A stretch of DNA of 64,000 nt from Mesorhizobium ciceri biovar biserrulae WSM1271 (GCF_000185905.1 NC_014923.1:2627501-2691500); one strand, 5' to 3'; counted from the first letter of the stretch, positions 1 to 10,118 are shown. Numbers and translations are program-made. Notes: a model not told the origin generated them from the letters alone.

Positions 1-363
1 TTCCTCGATGCCGAGAAGGCGACGCTGGAAGGTATGGAAGCGGGGCTGGCCGCGGCCAAACCCGGCAACGTCTGTGAGGACATCGCCAACGCCTTCTTCG
101 CCGTGCTGAAGAAGTATGGCATCGTCAAGGACAACCGCACCGGCTATTCGATCGGACTGTCCTATCCGCCGGACTGGGGCGAGCGCACGATGAGCTTGCG
201 TCCCGGCGACCGCACCGAACTCAAGCCCGGCATGACCTTCCATTTCATGACCGGCCTGTGGCTGGAAACGATGGGACTGGAGATCACCGAGTCCATCCTG
301 ATCACCGAAACCGGTGTGGAGTGCCTGGCCAATGTGCCGCGTAAGCTGGTGGTGAAGGATTGA
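1..363 (+). CDS. doeA: Ectoine hydrolase DoeA/EutD, M24 peptidase fold, C-terminal part
   Basis: The reading frame is open from the first base, so this is the C-terminal ~120 residues of a longer protein whose start lies outside the window. It has the end of a pita-bread M24 (aminopeptidase P-like) domain: a glycine-rich GYSIGLSYPPDWGE stretch, the KPGMTFHFMTG strand and the late metal-ligand region around LEITESILITETG. In rhizobia and Halomonas this M24 subfamily (DoeA/EutD) opens the ectoine ring to N-acetyl-diaminobutyrate. The assignment rests mainly on the next gene, a DoeB-type deacetylase whose start touches this stop codon, the usual order in ectoine catabolic operons. A generic Xaa-Pro peptidase remains possible from this fragment alone. 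Confidence 0.8.
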   Translation, partial: FLDAEKATLEGMEAGLAAAKPGNVCEDIANAFFAVLKKYGIVKDNRTGYSIGLSYPPDWGERTMSLRPGDRTELKPGMTFHFMTGLWLETMGLEITESILITETGVECLANVPRKLVVKD

Positions 364-368
364 GCCCG

Positions 369-1367
369 ATGTCGAATCTACGCTCATCACCGGTCGCGCC
401 GACCGTCGATTTCGACCGCGACGGCGTCCAGCACGGCTTCCTGCGCTTGCCCTACAGCCGCGACGATTCCGCGTGGGGCTCGGTGATGATACCGATCTGC
501 GTCATCCGCAACGGCAACGGGCCGGCAGCTCTGCTGTCCGGCGCCAACCATGGCGACGAATATGAGGGGCCGCTGGCCCTCTACGATCTCGCCAGGACCC
601 TCGATCCCAGGCAAGTCAGCGGCACGGTGATCATCGTGCCGGCAATGAACTATCCGGCGTTCCGCGCCGGCACGCGCACCTCGCCGATCGACAAGGGCAA
701 CATGAACCGCAGCTTTCCCGGCCGGCCGGACGGAACGGTGACCGAAAAGATCGCCGATTACTTTCAACGTGAGCTGCTGCCTCGCGCCGACATCGTGTTC
801 GACTTCCACTCCGGCGGCAAGACGCTGGACTTCGTGCCGTTCTGCGCGGCGCACACTTTGCCCGACAAGGCGCTGGAACACAAAGCCTTTGACGCGGTCG
901 CGGCCTTTGCCGCTCCGTTCTCGATGCGCATGATCGAGATCGACGCCGTTGGCATGTACGACACGGCAGCCGAGGAGATGGGCAAGGTCTTCGTCAGCAC
1001 CGAACTTGGCGGCGGCGGCACGTCGCGCGCGCAAACCGTGCGGATCGCGAGGCGCGGCATTCTCAACGTGCTGCGTCATGCCGGCATTGTAGATGGTGCG
1101 GTCGAGAAGACTCGAACCCAGTGGCTCGACATGCCGTCGGGCGATTGTTTCTCGTTCGCCGAAGACGACGGCATGATCGAAACCATGGTCGATCTCGGTG
1201 AGCCCGTCAAAGAAGGCTCGGTGCTGGCGCGCATTCATTCCACCGGCCGCACCGGCGTCGCTCCGCAGGAGATCCGGGCAAAAATGTCGGGCATGCTTGC
1301 GGCGCGGCATTTCCCCGGGCTGGTTAAGGCCGGCGACTGCGCGGCGGTGGTGGCTGTGCACGTCTGA
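369..1367 (+). CDS. doeB: N-alpha-acetyl-L-2,4-diaminobutyrate deacetylase DoeB
   Basis: Cytoplasmic zinc deacylase of the succinylglutamate desuccinylase/aspartoacylase family, about 332 residues. The zinc site is visible as GANHGDEYEGP (His and Glu ligands, about residue 62) and the later FDFHSGG histidine. The end has the beta-rich domain usual for DoeB. It should remove the acetyl group from N-acetyl-diaminobutyrate made by DoeA, the second step of ectoine breakdown. The ATG at 369 is preferred; a TTG at 360 would overlap the doeA stop codon and add three residues. The tight spacing indicates translational coupling with doeA in one operon. Confidence 0.85.
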   Translation: MSNLRSSPVAPTVDFDRDGVQHGFLRLPYSRDDSAWGSVMIPICVIRNGNGPAALLSGANHGDEYEGPLALYDLARTLDPRQVSGTVIIVPAMNYPAFRAGTRTSPIDKGNMNRSFPGRPDGTVTEKIADYFQRELLPRADIVFDFHSGGKTLDFVPFCAAHTLPDKALEHKAFDAVAAFAAPFSMRMIEIDAVGMYDTAAEEMGKVFVSTELGGGGTSRAQTVRIARRGILNVLRHAGIVDGAVEKTRTQWLDMPSGDCFSFAEDDGMIETMVDLGEPVKEGSVLARIHSTGRTGVAPQEIRAKMSGMLAARHFPGLVKAGDCAAVVAVHV

Positions 1368-1838
1368 GCGGCTCCGCCGGGGCCTGCTCCACCCGGTTCG
1401 GGTCCATCGTCACTTGTTCTGCGTCCGTCGCGGAGCCCTTCGGCGCGGCGGAAAGAAGCAGGATGGCGGGCGGAGTCGACATTGCAGGAGGATGTCACTA
1501 TATAGCGGCGGCTTCGACCCGCGCGCCCGAGGGCAGCACCTCGAAGCAACTGTGAATGTGTAGTGTTTTGCGCCATCTATTGTGACGGAAATCGGCTCGG
1601 AAACCGGAAAAAAGCAAATAGAAACAGTGGCGCAGCGCTGGGTGTGACCCAGCCAACGGTACCGACCCCTCCAGAATCAGAAAATGCCCTTGACCCCTCG
1701 ATTTCCTATGGCTCTGTGGACCTTGGACGGCATTGGCTTGCCGGCTGACCGCGACTCGGCTGGAATGGGGACATGCATCCTTTGCGGGATGTCGACGTTT
1801 ATGATTACCAACCGGCTTTGCCGCCAGGGAACAGCAGT
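1368..1838. other. Intergenic stretch without a supported gene
   Basis: About 470 bases between doeB and the DUF768 gene. Short open frames exist on both strands but none has a convincing start, ribosome site or recognisable protein pattern. No tRNA or strong hairpin is evident. Confidence 0.4.
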
Positions 1839-2093
1839 ATGAGCGAACACGCCATCGAATTCTTGCGGGGATGGATCGGCGAAAAGGTCCATTGCCAGTC
1901 CTCCCAGGCAAGGATCGACAAGCAGGCCGAAACCTTGGCCAAGGAGTGCGCCGCCGAGGCGGCCGAGGTCGGCATTCCGCTGGAGGATATCCAGGAAGAA
2001 GTCGGCGATATTCAGGAACTTATCGCATCCCGGCTTGAGGAAGCGGCCGAGGCCGAAGAAAGCCAGCAGGCCCCCAGAAAAGCCGCGGAATGA
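1839..2093 (+). CDS. DUF768 domain protein
   Basis: Small acidic cytoplasmic protein of 84 residues, starting MSEHAIEFLRGWI. An N-terminal helix beginning MS-x-x-x-x-x-FL-x-x-WI is typical of DUF768, a family found in many copies in Mesorhizobium and little elsewhere. The rest is predicted helical and rich in Glu and Ala (EEVGDIQELI, then EEAAEAEE). No function is known. The ATG at 1839 is chosen over the longer in-frame start at 1773 because the family begins here. A rho-independent terminator follows directly, so it is probably monocistronic. Confidence 0.75.
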   Translation: MSEHAIEFLRGWIGEKVHCQSSQARIDKQAETLAKECAAEAAEVGIPLEDIQEEVGDIQELIASRLEEAAEAEESQQAPRKAAE

Positions 2094-2135
2094 TCAAAGC
2101 CGCCGAATGATCGCATAGCGGCGACGTTGTTGCAG

Positions 2136-2160
2136 CGCGGGCTTCTGGCCCGCGTTTTTG
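2136..2160 (+). terminator. Rho-independent terminator after the DUF768 gene
   Basis: Perfect 7-bp stem CGCGGGC/GCCCGCG with a 5-base loop, followed by five T on the + strand. It also separates the convergent P1-peptidase gene. Confidence 0.8.
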
Positions 2161-2163
2161 TCT

Positions 2164-3282
2164 TCAGCCAAACGTCTCCTTCAGCCACGTCTTCGGCAGC
2201 GCCGGCACGAAATTCCCGTCCCGTCCAGTCATATCGTCATTGGCAACCAGCGCGTTGAGGATTGCTTCCTCTACGGTCTGGATCACCGCATCGAAAAACG
2301 GATCGATGTCGGTATCGGGAATAAAATCGGCACTGGCGATGCGGCCGGATGGCGCCCGCGCGGCGCTCGCATTGGCGGTCGAGAAGGCGATGAAAATGTC
2401 GCCTGAACTGTGATACCCGAAGCCTCCGGTCATGGCGACGCCAAGCGGCACCCGTCGGGCCAGCCGCTTCATCTGATGCGGCAGGAACGGTGCGTCGGTG
2501 GCGATGACGGCGATGATCGAACCCTTTTCGGCGCGCGGTGTGCCTTCGCGGACAGCCGGTTCGACGAGTTGCGGCCCGGCGCGCAGGCCGCGAATGGTTA
2601 TGTTGCGCCGTTTGCCAAAATTGGACTGCACGAAGGCGCCGACCGTATAGGCACGGCCGTGCCATTCGACGATGCGCGATGCCGTGCCGGAGCCGGCCTT
2701 GAAGCCGAAGGTGATCATGCCGGTGCCGCCGCCGACGCTGCCTTCCTCGATCGGTCCGCCGGCGGCACCGTCGAGGGCCTGCGCAACATGCTCCGACGTC
2801 AAATGGTGGCCGTTGATGTCGTTGAGGAAGCCGTCATAGGTCTCCGCCGCCACCGGCAGTCCCCAGCCGCTGTCGAGCGCCGCCGGCAGCACGCTTTGCA
2901 TCCAGCGCAGCGTGCCGTCGCGGGAAACACCGCAGGAATGCGTGTTGGTGACGGTGATCGGGAAGTTGAAAGCGCCGGTTTCCTCGACGATGTGCGAGCC
3001 GGTCAGTTCGCCGTTTCCGTTCTGGCTGAAGATCCCGGCGAAGACCGGGTTGGCGAGGTCGGCAAGCGGCCTGGGCAGGATCGCGGTCACGCCGGTGCGA
3101 ACCGGTCCCTCGCCGACGACAAGCGTGCCATCGCCCGAGATCAGCGTCGCATAGCCGACCGCGACGCCGGGCACATCGGTGATCGCGTTGAACGGTCCAG
3201 GCCGTCCGTCGAAGCCGATGCCGAAATTTCGCGCGCGCGGTTTGCCTGAGGGCGTTGCCAGATGATGCGGATTGTCGGTCAT
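2164..3282 (-). CDS. P1 family peptidase (DmpA-type, self-processing aminopeptidase)
   Basis: 372-residue Ntn-hydrolase-like serine aminopeptidase of the DmpA/peptidase S58 family. Family hallmarks visible are the ITDVPGVAVGY N-terminus, the GSVGGGTGM loop (about 181) with GSGTASR, and EKGSIIAVIATDAPFLP, where G254-S255 matches the autoproteolytic cleavage site whose serine becomes the nucleophile. The usual role is release of N-terminal L- or D-amino acids; the substrate cannot be read from sequence. The start at 3282 (MTDNPHH) is chosen because the 61 residues upstream in frame lie inside xseA and match nothing. It begins 4 bases after the xseA stop codon, so the two are probably cotranscribed. 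Confidence 0.85.
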   Translation of the reverse strand: MTDNPHHLATPSGKPRARNFGIGFDGRPGPFNAITDVPGVAVGYATLISGDGTLVVGEGPVRTGVTAILPRPLADLANPVFAGIFSQNGNGELTGSHIVEETGAFNFPITVTNTHSCGVSRDGTLRWMQSVLPAALDSGWGLPVAAETYDGFLNDINGHHLTSEHVAQALDGAAGGPIEEGSVGGGTGMITFGFKAGSGTASRIVEWHGRAYTVGAFVQSNFGKRRNITIRGLRAGPQLVEPAVREGTPRAEKGSIIAVIATDAPFLPHQMKRLARRVPLGVAMTGGFGYHSSGDIFIAFSTANASAARAPSGRIASADFIPDTDIDPFFDAVIQTVEEAILNALVANDDMTGRDGNFVPALPKTWLKETFG

Positions 3283-3286
3283 GGTG

Positions 3287-4918
3287 TCAGAATAGGGATC
3301 CCTGATTGCCAGGCTCTTTGGCCTTGGCCGCCGGCTTGGCCACGGCTTTCGGTTTTGCCGTGCCGCTGATTGCCACCGCATCGGCGGTCCCGTCGGCGAA
3401 CTCGAGCGAAAGCGCCATTCCCGACGCCACGTCGGCAGCCTGCTTGACGACGGCGCCGTCCGCATCTCTCACCAGCGCAAAGCCGCGGGCCAGGACGGCC
3501 TTGTGCGACAGCGACGCCATCAACCTGTCGGCCTGGACGACGCGGCCGCGCAGGCGCTCCAGCCTGAGCACCACTGCTTGCGTGCCGCGTCTTGTCAAAG
3601 CTGTCAGCAAATCCCTCTGCACGCGTTGCCGCCGTGCCGTCGGCTCGATCGTGATTCGGCCTTGCAGCATGGCCAGTTGCTGCTTGTGCCGCTGCAGCGA
3701 AGCCCTGGCACATTTTGGCAATTGATCCGCCGCCCGGTTAAGCTCCGCACGCCGGGCTCTTGCCATCGCACGCAGTGCCCCTTGTGCTCGCAAAAGATTG
3801 CGTTCGTTGGTGCGCCGGGCCTCTGCGATGCGCTGCGACAGCATTGCCGGTGTCAGTTTCACGGCAAAAAACCTTGCACGCTTGCGTTCGGTGGAGACCA
3901 ACAGGCCCCGGCCGAGCCTGGATGTCGCCTCATCGAGGCGCCGGCGCGGCAGCGCCAGCAATTGATCGGGCGAGGGTAGAGCCCGGGCGGCGGCACGGGC
4001 GGCCTGCCGCTTGCGCTCGAAATTGCGCAGCACCGCCGCTTTCAGCCGCGCACCGAGGCTGGCAAGCGTTGCTTCGAGGTCGGCCTTCACCGGCACGGCG
4101 ATTTCGGCCGCGCCTGTCGGTGTCGGCGCCCGCACGTCGGCGACGAGGTCGATCAGCGTCCAGTCGGTCTCGTGGCCGACAGCCGAGATCACCGGAATGC
4201 CGGAAGCGGCAACCGCGCGGGCGAGCGCCTCGTCGTTGAACCCCCAGAGGTCTTCGAGGCTGCCGCCGCCACGCGCCACGATCAACAGATCGGGCCGCTG
4301 GATGGCGCCATCCCATGCCAGCGCGTTGAAGCCGTTGACCGCGGCGGTCACTTCCGCGCCTGACGTCTCGCCTTGCACGCGCACCGGCCAGACCAGGACA
4401 TGCAGCGGAAAGCGGTCCTTGATGCGGTGGATGATGTCGCGGATGACGGACCCTGTCGGCGAGGTGACGACGCCGATGACGCGCGGCATGAACGGCAGCA
4501 GCCGCTTGCGACCGGTGTCGAACAGCCCCTCGGCCTGCAGCCGCCGCTTGCGCTCCTCCAGCAGCGCCATCAGGGCGCCGGCGCCAGCCGGCTCCAGATT
4601 GTCGATGACGATCTGATAGTTGGATTTGCCGGGATAGGTGGTGAGCTTGCCGGTGGCGATCACCTCCATGCCCTCTTCGGGACGGAACTTCAGCCGGCTC
4701 ATCGTGCCTTTCCACACCACGGCGTCGAGCCGCGCGCGGTCGTCCTTCAGCGCGAAATAGGCATGACCTGAGGAATGCGGCCCGCGATAGCCTGATATCT
4801 CGCCACGCACCCGCACATTGCCGAAAACGTCCTCGACCGTGCGCTTCAGCGCGCCGGAAATCTCGCTCACCGTATATTCGGCGGCGTTGGTGCGTGATTC
4901 GGATGCTACTTCGCTCAT
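3287..4918 (-). CDS. xseA: Exodeoxyribonuclease VII large subunit
   Basis: 543-residue cytoplasmic nuclease subunit. It has an N-terminal OB fold ([14 protein letters not shown], then [10 protein letters not shown]), the catalytic domain with [15 protein letters not shown] and [15 protein letters not shown], and the conserved [13 protein letters not shown] segment. A long Arg/Ala-rich coiled-coil region follows and the usual short C-terminal tail ends in SLF. With XseB it degrades single-stranded DNA to oligonucleotides. The length is somewhat above the E. coli protein (456) as is common in alphaproteobacteria. The ATG at 4918 is chosen because the 113 residues upstream in frame overlap the LysR gene in another frame. 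Confidence 0.93.
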   Translation of the reverse strand: MSEVASESRTNAAEYTVSEISGALKRTVEDVFGNVRVRGEISGYRGPHSSGHAYFALKDDRARLDAVVWKGTMSRLKFRPEEGMEVIATGKLTTYPGKSNYQIVIDNLEPAGAGALMALLEERKRRLQAEGLFDTGRKRLLPFMPRVIGVVTSPTGSVIRDIIHRIKDRFPLHVLVWPVRVQGETSGAEVTAAVNGFNALAWDGAIQRPDLLIVARGGGSLEDLWGFNDEALARAVAASGIPVISAVGHETDWTLIDLVADVRAPTPTGAAEIAVPVKADLEATLASLGARLKAAVLRNFERKRQAARAAARALPSPDQLLALPRRRLDEATSRLGRGLLVSTERKRARFFAVKLTPAMLSQRIAEARRTNERNLLRAQGALRAMARARRAELNRAADQLPKCARASLQRHKQQLAMLQGRITIEPTARRQRVQRDLLTALTRRGTQAVVLRLERLRGRVVQADRLMASLSHKAVLARGFALVRDADGAVVKQAADVASGMALSLEFADGTADAVAISGTAKPKAVAKPAAKAKEPGNQGSLF

Positions 4919-5001
4919 CCGTCGATTGGGGAACGGTTGGGCGCCCGCGTCAAGGCGGTTGCGTCGGGCCAGCCGTTCATAACCCGCACACCTGGCCCTG
5001 C

Positions 5002-5958
5002 CTACCAGCCGGGCAGGATCTGGTTCGGCTTGGTTCGCCGCAGCTTGGTGAAGGCGAGCGCTGCGAAATCGAACGTTCCGGGGTCTTCGCCGACCGGCAC
5101 GGAGATGTTGTCCAGGCTTTCCGAAATATGACGGGCGAGCGCATCGACGATCTCCGGCCGCGACGTCTGGCCGCGCATGATGCCGATGCGGCAATCGGGC
5201 AGGGCGCCGAAGCCGTCGGCTTCGCCCAGCACCCGCATACCGGGCCTGAGCGCGCATTCCGGCAGCACCGAGATTGCCAGCCCGGAAAGAACCGCGGCGG
5301 TGATGACGGTGGCCGAGAAACTGGTGAACAGGATGCGATAGTCGCGGTTCTGCTGGTCGAGCACATCGACCGCGGCGCGCCGCCAGATGCAGTTCGGCCG
5401 GCCGAAGGCCATCGGCAGCGTTTCCTGCTCATGCGTTGCATGGTTGGCCGAGGTGACCCACAGCAGCGGTTCGCGCCGCACCACCTCCGACTGGCCGCGC
5501 ACGTCGTTGTGCGTCACCAGCGCTAGGTCGAGATTGCCGCGCTTGATATGCTCGACCAGCCCCGGCGTCGGCTCGCAGATGACGGTGAGTTCGACGCGCG
5601 GATTGGAGCGCGTGAACCGGGCCATGATCTCGGGCAGGAAACGGTCGGCGTAGTCGTCGGGCGTGCCGATGCGGATCGTGCCTTCGAGCCGCCGGTCGTC
5701 GAAGGCCGCCAGGGTCTCGCGGTTGAGATAGAGCAGCCGCCGCGCATAGGAGAGCAGCTTGTCGCCTTCCTCGGTCAGCCTGTTGGTGCGCCCGTCCTTT
5801 TCGAACAGCGGCTTGCCGATCCGCTCCTCCAGCCGGCGCATCTGCATCGACACCGCCGACTGGGTCCGGTGCACCTCTTCGGCTGCCCGCGTGAAGCTGC
5901 CGGTATCGGCGATCGAGATGAAGGTCTGCAATTGATCGAGATCGAGCGGCGATTTCAT
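5002..5958 (-). CDS. LysR family transcriptional regulator
   Basis: 318 residues. The winged helix-turn-helix is at the N-terminus ([42 protein letters not shown] in plain LysR register, residues 6-47), followed by the effector domain starting near [19 protein letters not shown]. The target is not evident: it is followed by xseA on the same strand but 83 bases apart, and a DUF1127 gene is divergent beyond a ~180-base gap. The effector is unknown. Confidence 0.88.
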   Translation of the reverse strand: MKSPLDLDQLQTFISIADTGSFTRAAEEVHRTQSAVSMQMRRLEERIGKPLFEKDGRTNRLTEEGDKLLSYARRLLYLNRETLAAFDDRRLEGTIRIGTPDDYADRFLPEIMARFTRSNPRVELTVICEPTPGLVEHIKRGNLDLALVTHNDVRGQSEVVRREPLLWVTSANHATHEQETLPMAFGRPNCIWRRAAVDVLDQQNRDYRILFTSFSATVITAAVLSGLAISVLPECALRPGMRVLGEADGFGALPDCRIGIMRGQTSRPEIVDALARHISESLDNISVPVGEDPGTFDFAALAFTKLRRTKPNQILPGW

Positions 5959-6136
5959 CGATATGATCCATCACTGGTGTTGATGGTAAAGATTAGAAAC
6001 ATTCGTTGGATTAATCAATCGGCCGATGGCAAATTGGCATTGTCCACATGAAGGCATGTGAATCGAAGCCGGAACGGCCGCTGTCGCCAGCGCCGATCGC
6101 AAGGCTTTGCCCGTTCGAGTCTGAAGGAGACCGACA

Positions 6137-6427
6137 ATGACCACGTTCGATTTCGCCACCGAGACCTCGCGCATCACCTCGCGTCCGGCCGTTGCGACGC
6201 GCGTGGCCAACACCGTCTCCAACATCTACCGCGCCTGGAAAAACCGCCGCGCCTTTTATCGCCTTGGCGAGATGTCGGACGCCGAACTCGCCGATATCGG
6301 CCTGACGCGCGCCGACCTGCATGTCGCCATCGACGTGCCGTTTGGCCGCGACCCGACGGCGATGTTGCGCGAGATCGCCAGTGATCGCATCGAAACGATC
6401 GAGGATTTCGCCCGCAAGGTGGCCTGA
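6137..6427 (+). CDS. DUF1127 domain protein
   Basis: 96-residue small basic protein. The DUF1127 core YRAWKNRRAFYRLGEMSDAELADIGL-TRADL is visible (split here only for length) at about residues 34-66. In related alphaproteobacteria short DUF1127 proteins bind RNA or affect phosphate, carbon and sRNA turnover, but this longer form is not assigned. The start is supported by a GAAGGAGA ribosome site 7-8 bases upstream. A strong terminator follows at 6536. Confidence 0.85.
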   Translation: MTTFDFATETSRITSRPAVATRVANTVSNIYRAWKNRRAFYRLGEMSDAELADIGLTRADLHVAIDVPFGRDPTAMLREIASDRIETIEDFARKVA

Positions 6428-6535
6428 TCGGTTGCTTGTTGTTTGGGTTGCCGTGAACCTTTTCAGGGTTCGACGCGACTGACGAGTATGCAGGCTCCCA
6501 CTCCCTGCCGGATCCCCCCGGCCCGCCTGCACTCT

Positions 6536-6566
6536 GCCCGGTCCTCCCAGGACCGGGCTTTTCTCT
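6536..6566 (+). terminator. Rho-independent terminator after the DUF1127 gene
   Basis: A 10-bp perfect stem (GCCCGGTCCT/AGGACCGGGC) with a 3-base loop, followed by TTTTCTCTTT. Confidence 0.85.
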
Positions 6567-6587
6567 TTCTACCTCAGCGAAGACCGC

Positions 6588-7634
6588 CTACCGCCGGTCC
6601 ATGTCCCGCTTAAACTGGTCGAAGATTGTCTCCACGCCCTTCTGGTAGTCATCACGCTGCTGGGCGCCGGTTTCGAACATCTTGCCGAACAGGTCGTCGA
6701 ACGGGTTTTTCGGACGGCCGTTCGGATTGGCCTGTGGCTGCGGTGCCTGACGTTGCGGGGGCGCTTGAGGCTGTTGCGGCGCCGGCTGTCCGCCGGGGAT
6801 GCCGCCTAAGCCACCGCCACCTTGCCGCAGCATCTCCTCGAAGATTTTCCCCAGCGGATTGACTCCGTAGGGGCTTTGCGTCTGCTGGGGCTGCGGCTGC
6901 GCCCGCCCCTGCGGCTGCGGCTGAGGCGCGCCACCGCCGAACATGTCCTGCAGCACCTTGCCGAGCGGATTGTCGCCATAGGGATTGGGTGCCGGCTGCG
7001 TCTGGCTTTGCGGCTGTGGCTGAGCCGCGCCGCCGCCGAACATGTCCTGCAACACCTTGCCGAGCGGGTTGTCCATCGGGTTCTGGGGCGGCGGCGCCTG
7101 GCGCGGCTGCGGCGCCGGGGCCTGCATGCCGCCGCCTTGCCGCATCATCTGCTCGATGATCTCGCCGAGCGGATTGTTGCCGCCGCCGCCAAAACCACCG
7201 GCGGCCTGCATCTGGTTTGCCGTCTGCTTGAACAGCCCGCCCATGACCATCGAGGCGATCGCCGGCAGCATCTGCTGCAGGATCTGCTGATTGACGCCGC
7301 TGGCTTGCGCCGCCTGGCTGGCCACGGCGCGAGACAGATCCTTCGAACCGAACAGGTGCCCGAGAATGCCGTTGCCCTCATCGACGCCTTGCGGCGAGAA
7401 GGCCCGGGTTGCGTCCTCGAAATACTTGGCGTGCTGGCCGCTGGCCATCGCCGTCATGAAGGCGCCGAGCCCATAGGGGTCGGCGGTGTTGCGTTGCAGC
7501 CCCTGCGAAAAGGCCGGCAGCAATGCAGCGACCGCGGCTTGCGTCTGCTGCATCGAAAGCCCGTATTGCTGGGCAAGGGCCTGCATGCCATTGCCGTTCT
7601 GGGCCTGCGTCAGCATGTCGAACAAGGTGGGCAT
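6588..7634 (-). CDS. DUF937 domain protein with Pro/Gln repeats
   Basis: 348 residues. The N-terminal ~160 residues form the helical DUF937 domain (LFDMLTQAQNG, then LAQQYGLSMQQTQAAVAALLPAF), which resembles YidB-type proteins. The second half is low complexity: repeats of NPLG(K/E)(V/I)-x-(Q/E)-(D/Q)MFGGG or MLRQGGG separated by Pro/Gln-rich linkers, at least four units, ending in NPFDDLFGKMFETG. The repeats look like short helices on flexible linkers and suggest multivalent binding. No function is established. Confidence 0.8.
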   Translation of the reverse strand: MPTLFDMLTQAQNGNGMQALAQQYGLSMQQTQAAVAALLPAFSQGLQRNTADPYGLGAFMTAMASGQHAKYFEDATRAFSPQGVDEGNGILGHLFGSKDLSRAVASQAAQASGVNQQILQQMLPAIASMVMGGLFKQTANQMQAAGGFGGGGNNPLGEIIEQMMRQGGGMQAPAPQPRQAPPPQNPMDNPLGKVLQDMFGGGAAQPQPQSQTQPAPNPYGDNPLGKVLQDMFGGGAPQPQPQGRAQPQPQQTQSPYGVNPLGKIFEEMLRQGGGGLGGIPGGQPAPQQPQAPPQRQAPQPQANPNGRPKNPFDDLFGKMFETGAQQRDDYQKGVETIFDQFKRDMDRR

Positions 7635-7734
7635 CGGCGTCTCCTCCGGAAATCCTCGCCGAAGAAGCCTAGTTTGTTTCCACTTCCGATTGAAGCGACT
7701 TTTGCCGGCCGGTCAGCTTTGCCAAATCCGAGGG

Positions 7735-9108
7735 TTAATAGGCGTATTCCATGAAAACCGGCTCGATCGAGCCGCCCCAGCGCGTGTGATAGGCCGACAG
7801 CATCTCCTCGGCGCTGGTGGTGCCCCGCGCCACCACTTCGTCCAACGTGTTGAGGAAGGAGGTCTCGTCGTAGCCGTCGCGGTTCTTCTTGCCACGGTTC
7901 TTCAGTCCCATGCGGGAAATGACCATCACGTCACGCGCGATCTCGCGCAGCGTGGTGTTGCGGAACGGTGCGGAGATGCCTTGTTCCGGCACGGCATTGC
8001 GCATCGCCAGCGTTTCTTCATACGTCCAGCTCGAGGTCAGCGCCTCGGCGGCATCGAGTGCGGCCTCATCATAAAGCAATCCGACCCAGAAGGCCGGCAG
8101 CGCGCAGATGCGCCGCCATGGCCCGCCATCGGCGCCGCGCATCTCGAGGAAGCGCTTCAGCCGCACATCCGGGAACAGCGTTGACAGATGGTTCGCCCAG
8201 TCGCCCATTGTCGGCAGCCCGTCCGGCACTTCATTGCGCGCGGCCCCGGCCATGAACTGGCGGAAGGTGATGTGGGTCATGTCGTGATAGCGGTCGTCGC
8301 GGATGACGAAATACATCGGTACGTCGAGCGCCCATTCGACATAGTCGGCGAAACCGAAATCGGGCGAGAAGCAGAATTCGAGCAGGCCCGAGCGCTGGTT
8401 GTCGGTGTCACGCCATATGTCGCCGCGCCAGCTCTGCAAGCCGTTCGGGTGGCTTTCGGTGAAAGGCGAATTGGCGAACAAGGCCGTCGACAGCGGCTGC
8501 AGCTTCAACGACACCTGCATCTTGCGGCGCATGTCGGCCTCGCTCTCGAAGTCGAGATTCACCTGGATCGTGCAGGTGCGGTACATCATGTCGAGGCCCT
8601 TGGTGCCGACCTTGGGCATGTAGCGCGTCATGATCTCGTAGCGCGATTTCGGCATTTTCGGCGTCTCGGCAAGCGACCATTTCGGGCTGCCGCCGAGGCC
8701 GAGGAAACGGATGCCCATCGGTTCGGCGATCTCGCGCACCTGCGCCAGATGGGCATTGCCCTCGCGGCAGGTCTGGTGGATCGTCTCCAGCGGTGCGCCG
8801 GAAAGCTCGAACTGGCCGCCGGGTTCCAGCGAAATCGCACCCTGGCCGGTCGGTTCGACCAGGCCGATGATGCGGCCGTCATCGACGATCGGATCCCAGC
8901 CGAGCTTTTCCTGCATGCCTTCGAGGATGGCGCGGATGCCACGCTCGCCGCCATAGGGGACCGGTGCATTGCCGTCGACATAGAAGGGGAATTTCTCGTG
9001 CTCGGTGCCGATGCGCCATTTGTCGCGCGGCTTGTTGCCTTCGGCCAGGTGCTCGACGAGTTCGTCGACACCTTCGATCGGGCGGAAATCGGTCGTATCG
9101 CGCGCCAT
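7735..9108 (-). CDS. gshA: Glutamate-cysteine ligase (plant/alphaproteobacterial type)
   Basis: 457-residue cytoplasmic enzyme for ATP-dependent joining of L-glutamate and L-cysteine, the first step of glutathione synthesis. It belongs to the GCS2/plant-type family, with WRIGTEHEKFPF (Glu metal ligand region), GGQFELSGAP, TCTIQVNLDF and the LGLGGSPKWS segment. The length fits the family (about 455-460). It stands alone, with 243 bases to rsmE and a short gap to the DUF937 gene. The start at 9108 is supported by the conserved MARDTTDF N-terminus seen in rhizobial homologues. Confidence 0.93.
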   Translation of the reverse strand: MARDTTDFRPIEGVDELVEHLAEGNKPRDKWRIGTEHEKFPFYVDGNAPVPYGGERGIRAILEGMQEKLGWDPIVDDGRIIGLVEPTGQGAISLEPGGQFELSGAPLETIHQTCREGNAHLAQVREIAEPMGIRFLGLGGSPKWSLAETPKMPKSRYEIMTRYMPKVGTKGLDMMYRTCTIQVNLDFESEADMRRKMQVSLKLQPLSTALFANSPFTESHPNGLQSWRGDIWRDTDNQRSGLLEFCFSPDFGFADYVEWALDVPMYFVIRDDRYHDMTHITFRQFMAGAARNEVPDGLPTMGDWANHLSTLFPDVRLKRFLEMRGADGGPWRRICALPAFWVGLLYDEAALDAAEALTSSWTYEETLAMRNAVPEQGISAPFRNTTLREIARDVMVISRMGLKNRGKKNRDGYDETSFLNTLDEVVARGTTSAEEMLSAYHTRWGGSIEPVFMEYAY

Positions 9109-9352
9109 TTATGAACCCTCTGCACATGACCCCGAAAATCGGCTTTCGACTTTCGCCGGGATCATGTGCCCCAATGGAATGCTACAGTGTCCTTTGCACG
9201 TCCGAAAGGAGGCGGGCGCTGTAGGACGATCGGACGATCGCCGGCGCTAAATGGACGAAATGTCAGCAGACGATCAAGCGAAAAATCCTGAGCCACAGGT
9301 CAACAGGAATTGAACGTTACTCCGCTCTCCGTCCCTTGCAAGGGATGACGTC

Positions 9353-10087
9353 TCACCAGTCTCCGACCGTTGCCTGCATCACCGCGAATGCGGCCACCGC
9401 CGCCGTATCGGCGCGCAGGATACGCGGGCCGAGCGGAATGGCGGTGACGAAGGGCAGGGCGCGCAGCATCTTGCGCTCGTCGTCGGAAAAGCCACCCTCC
9501 GGCCCGACCAGCAGCCCAAGCTTCTTTTCCTTGACCGCCTGCAGCGCGGCCAGCGGATTGTTGGTCGAAGCATCCTCGTCGCAGAAGATCAGCCGTCGCT
9601 CTGTGTCCCAGCCGGTCAACAGGCGGTCGAATTTTTCGGCTTCGCGCACCTGAGGCACCGCCAGGATGCCGCATTGCTCGGCGGCTTCGACGACATTGGC
9701 GCGCAGGCGATCGATCGACGGCTTGGCCACTTGCGTGTGCTGGGTAATGACCGGCTGCAGGATGCCGGCGCCCATCTCGACCGCCTTCTGCACGAGATAA
9801 TCGAGCCGGCCCTGCTTCAGCGGCGCAAAGCAGTAGACGAGATCGGGCAGAGGCGGCTGCGGCCGCTGCAGCGCCGACACCTTCAGCCGCACCGCCCTTT
9901 TCGTCTTCGCCGATATGGCCGCCGACCACTCGCCGTCGCGGCCATTGAACACCAGGATTTCGGCGCCTTCGCCAAGCCGCAGCACATGCAGGAGATAGTG
10001 GCTCTGCTGTTGGCCGGCCTCGAATTCGATGTCCGGCGCGAGATCGTCGGTCACGAACAGACGTTGCATTTTGTAATTGGCGCGCAT
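9353..10087 (-). CDS. rsmE: 16S rRNA (uracil-1498-N3)-methyltransferase
   Basis: 244-residue SPOUT-class methyltransferase acting on helix 44 of 16S rRNA in the 30S subunit. Visible signs are the N-terminal PUA-like part (QRLFVTDDL, then [12 protein letters not shown]), the [16 protein letters not shown]-binding knot motif, and [13 protein letters not shown] near the end. The length matches the family. The downstream neighbour on the same strand is gshA, 244 bases away, so separate transcription is possible. An alternative ATG lies six codons downstream. Confidence 0.92.
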   Translation of the reverse strand: MRANYKMQRLFVTDDLAPDIEFEAGQQQSHYLLHVLRLGEGAEILVFNGRDGEWSAAISAKTKRAVRLKVSALQRPQPPLPDLVYCFAPLKQGRLDYLVQKAVEMGAGILQPVITQHTQVAKPSIDRLRANVVEAAEQCGILAVPQVREAEKFDRLLTGWDTERRLIFCDEDASTNNPLAALQAVKEKKLGLLVGPEGGFSDDERKMLRALPFVTAIPLGPRILRADTAAVAAFAVMQATVGDW

Positions 10088-10118
10088 CGCCGAGGAATGA
10101 GCGAGCCTGCCGCCGGCG

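Noticed and set aside
387..1361. Long open frame of 324 codons on the minus strand opposite doeB
   Set aside because: It is the antisense shadow of doeB, with His/Arg/Ala-rich composition typical of reversed GC-rich coding DNA.
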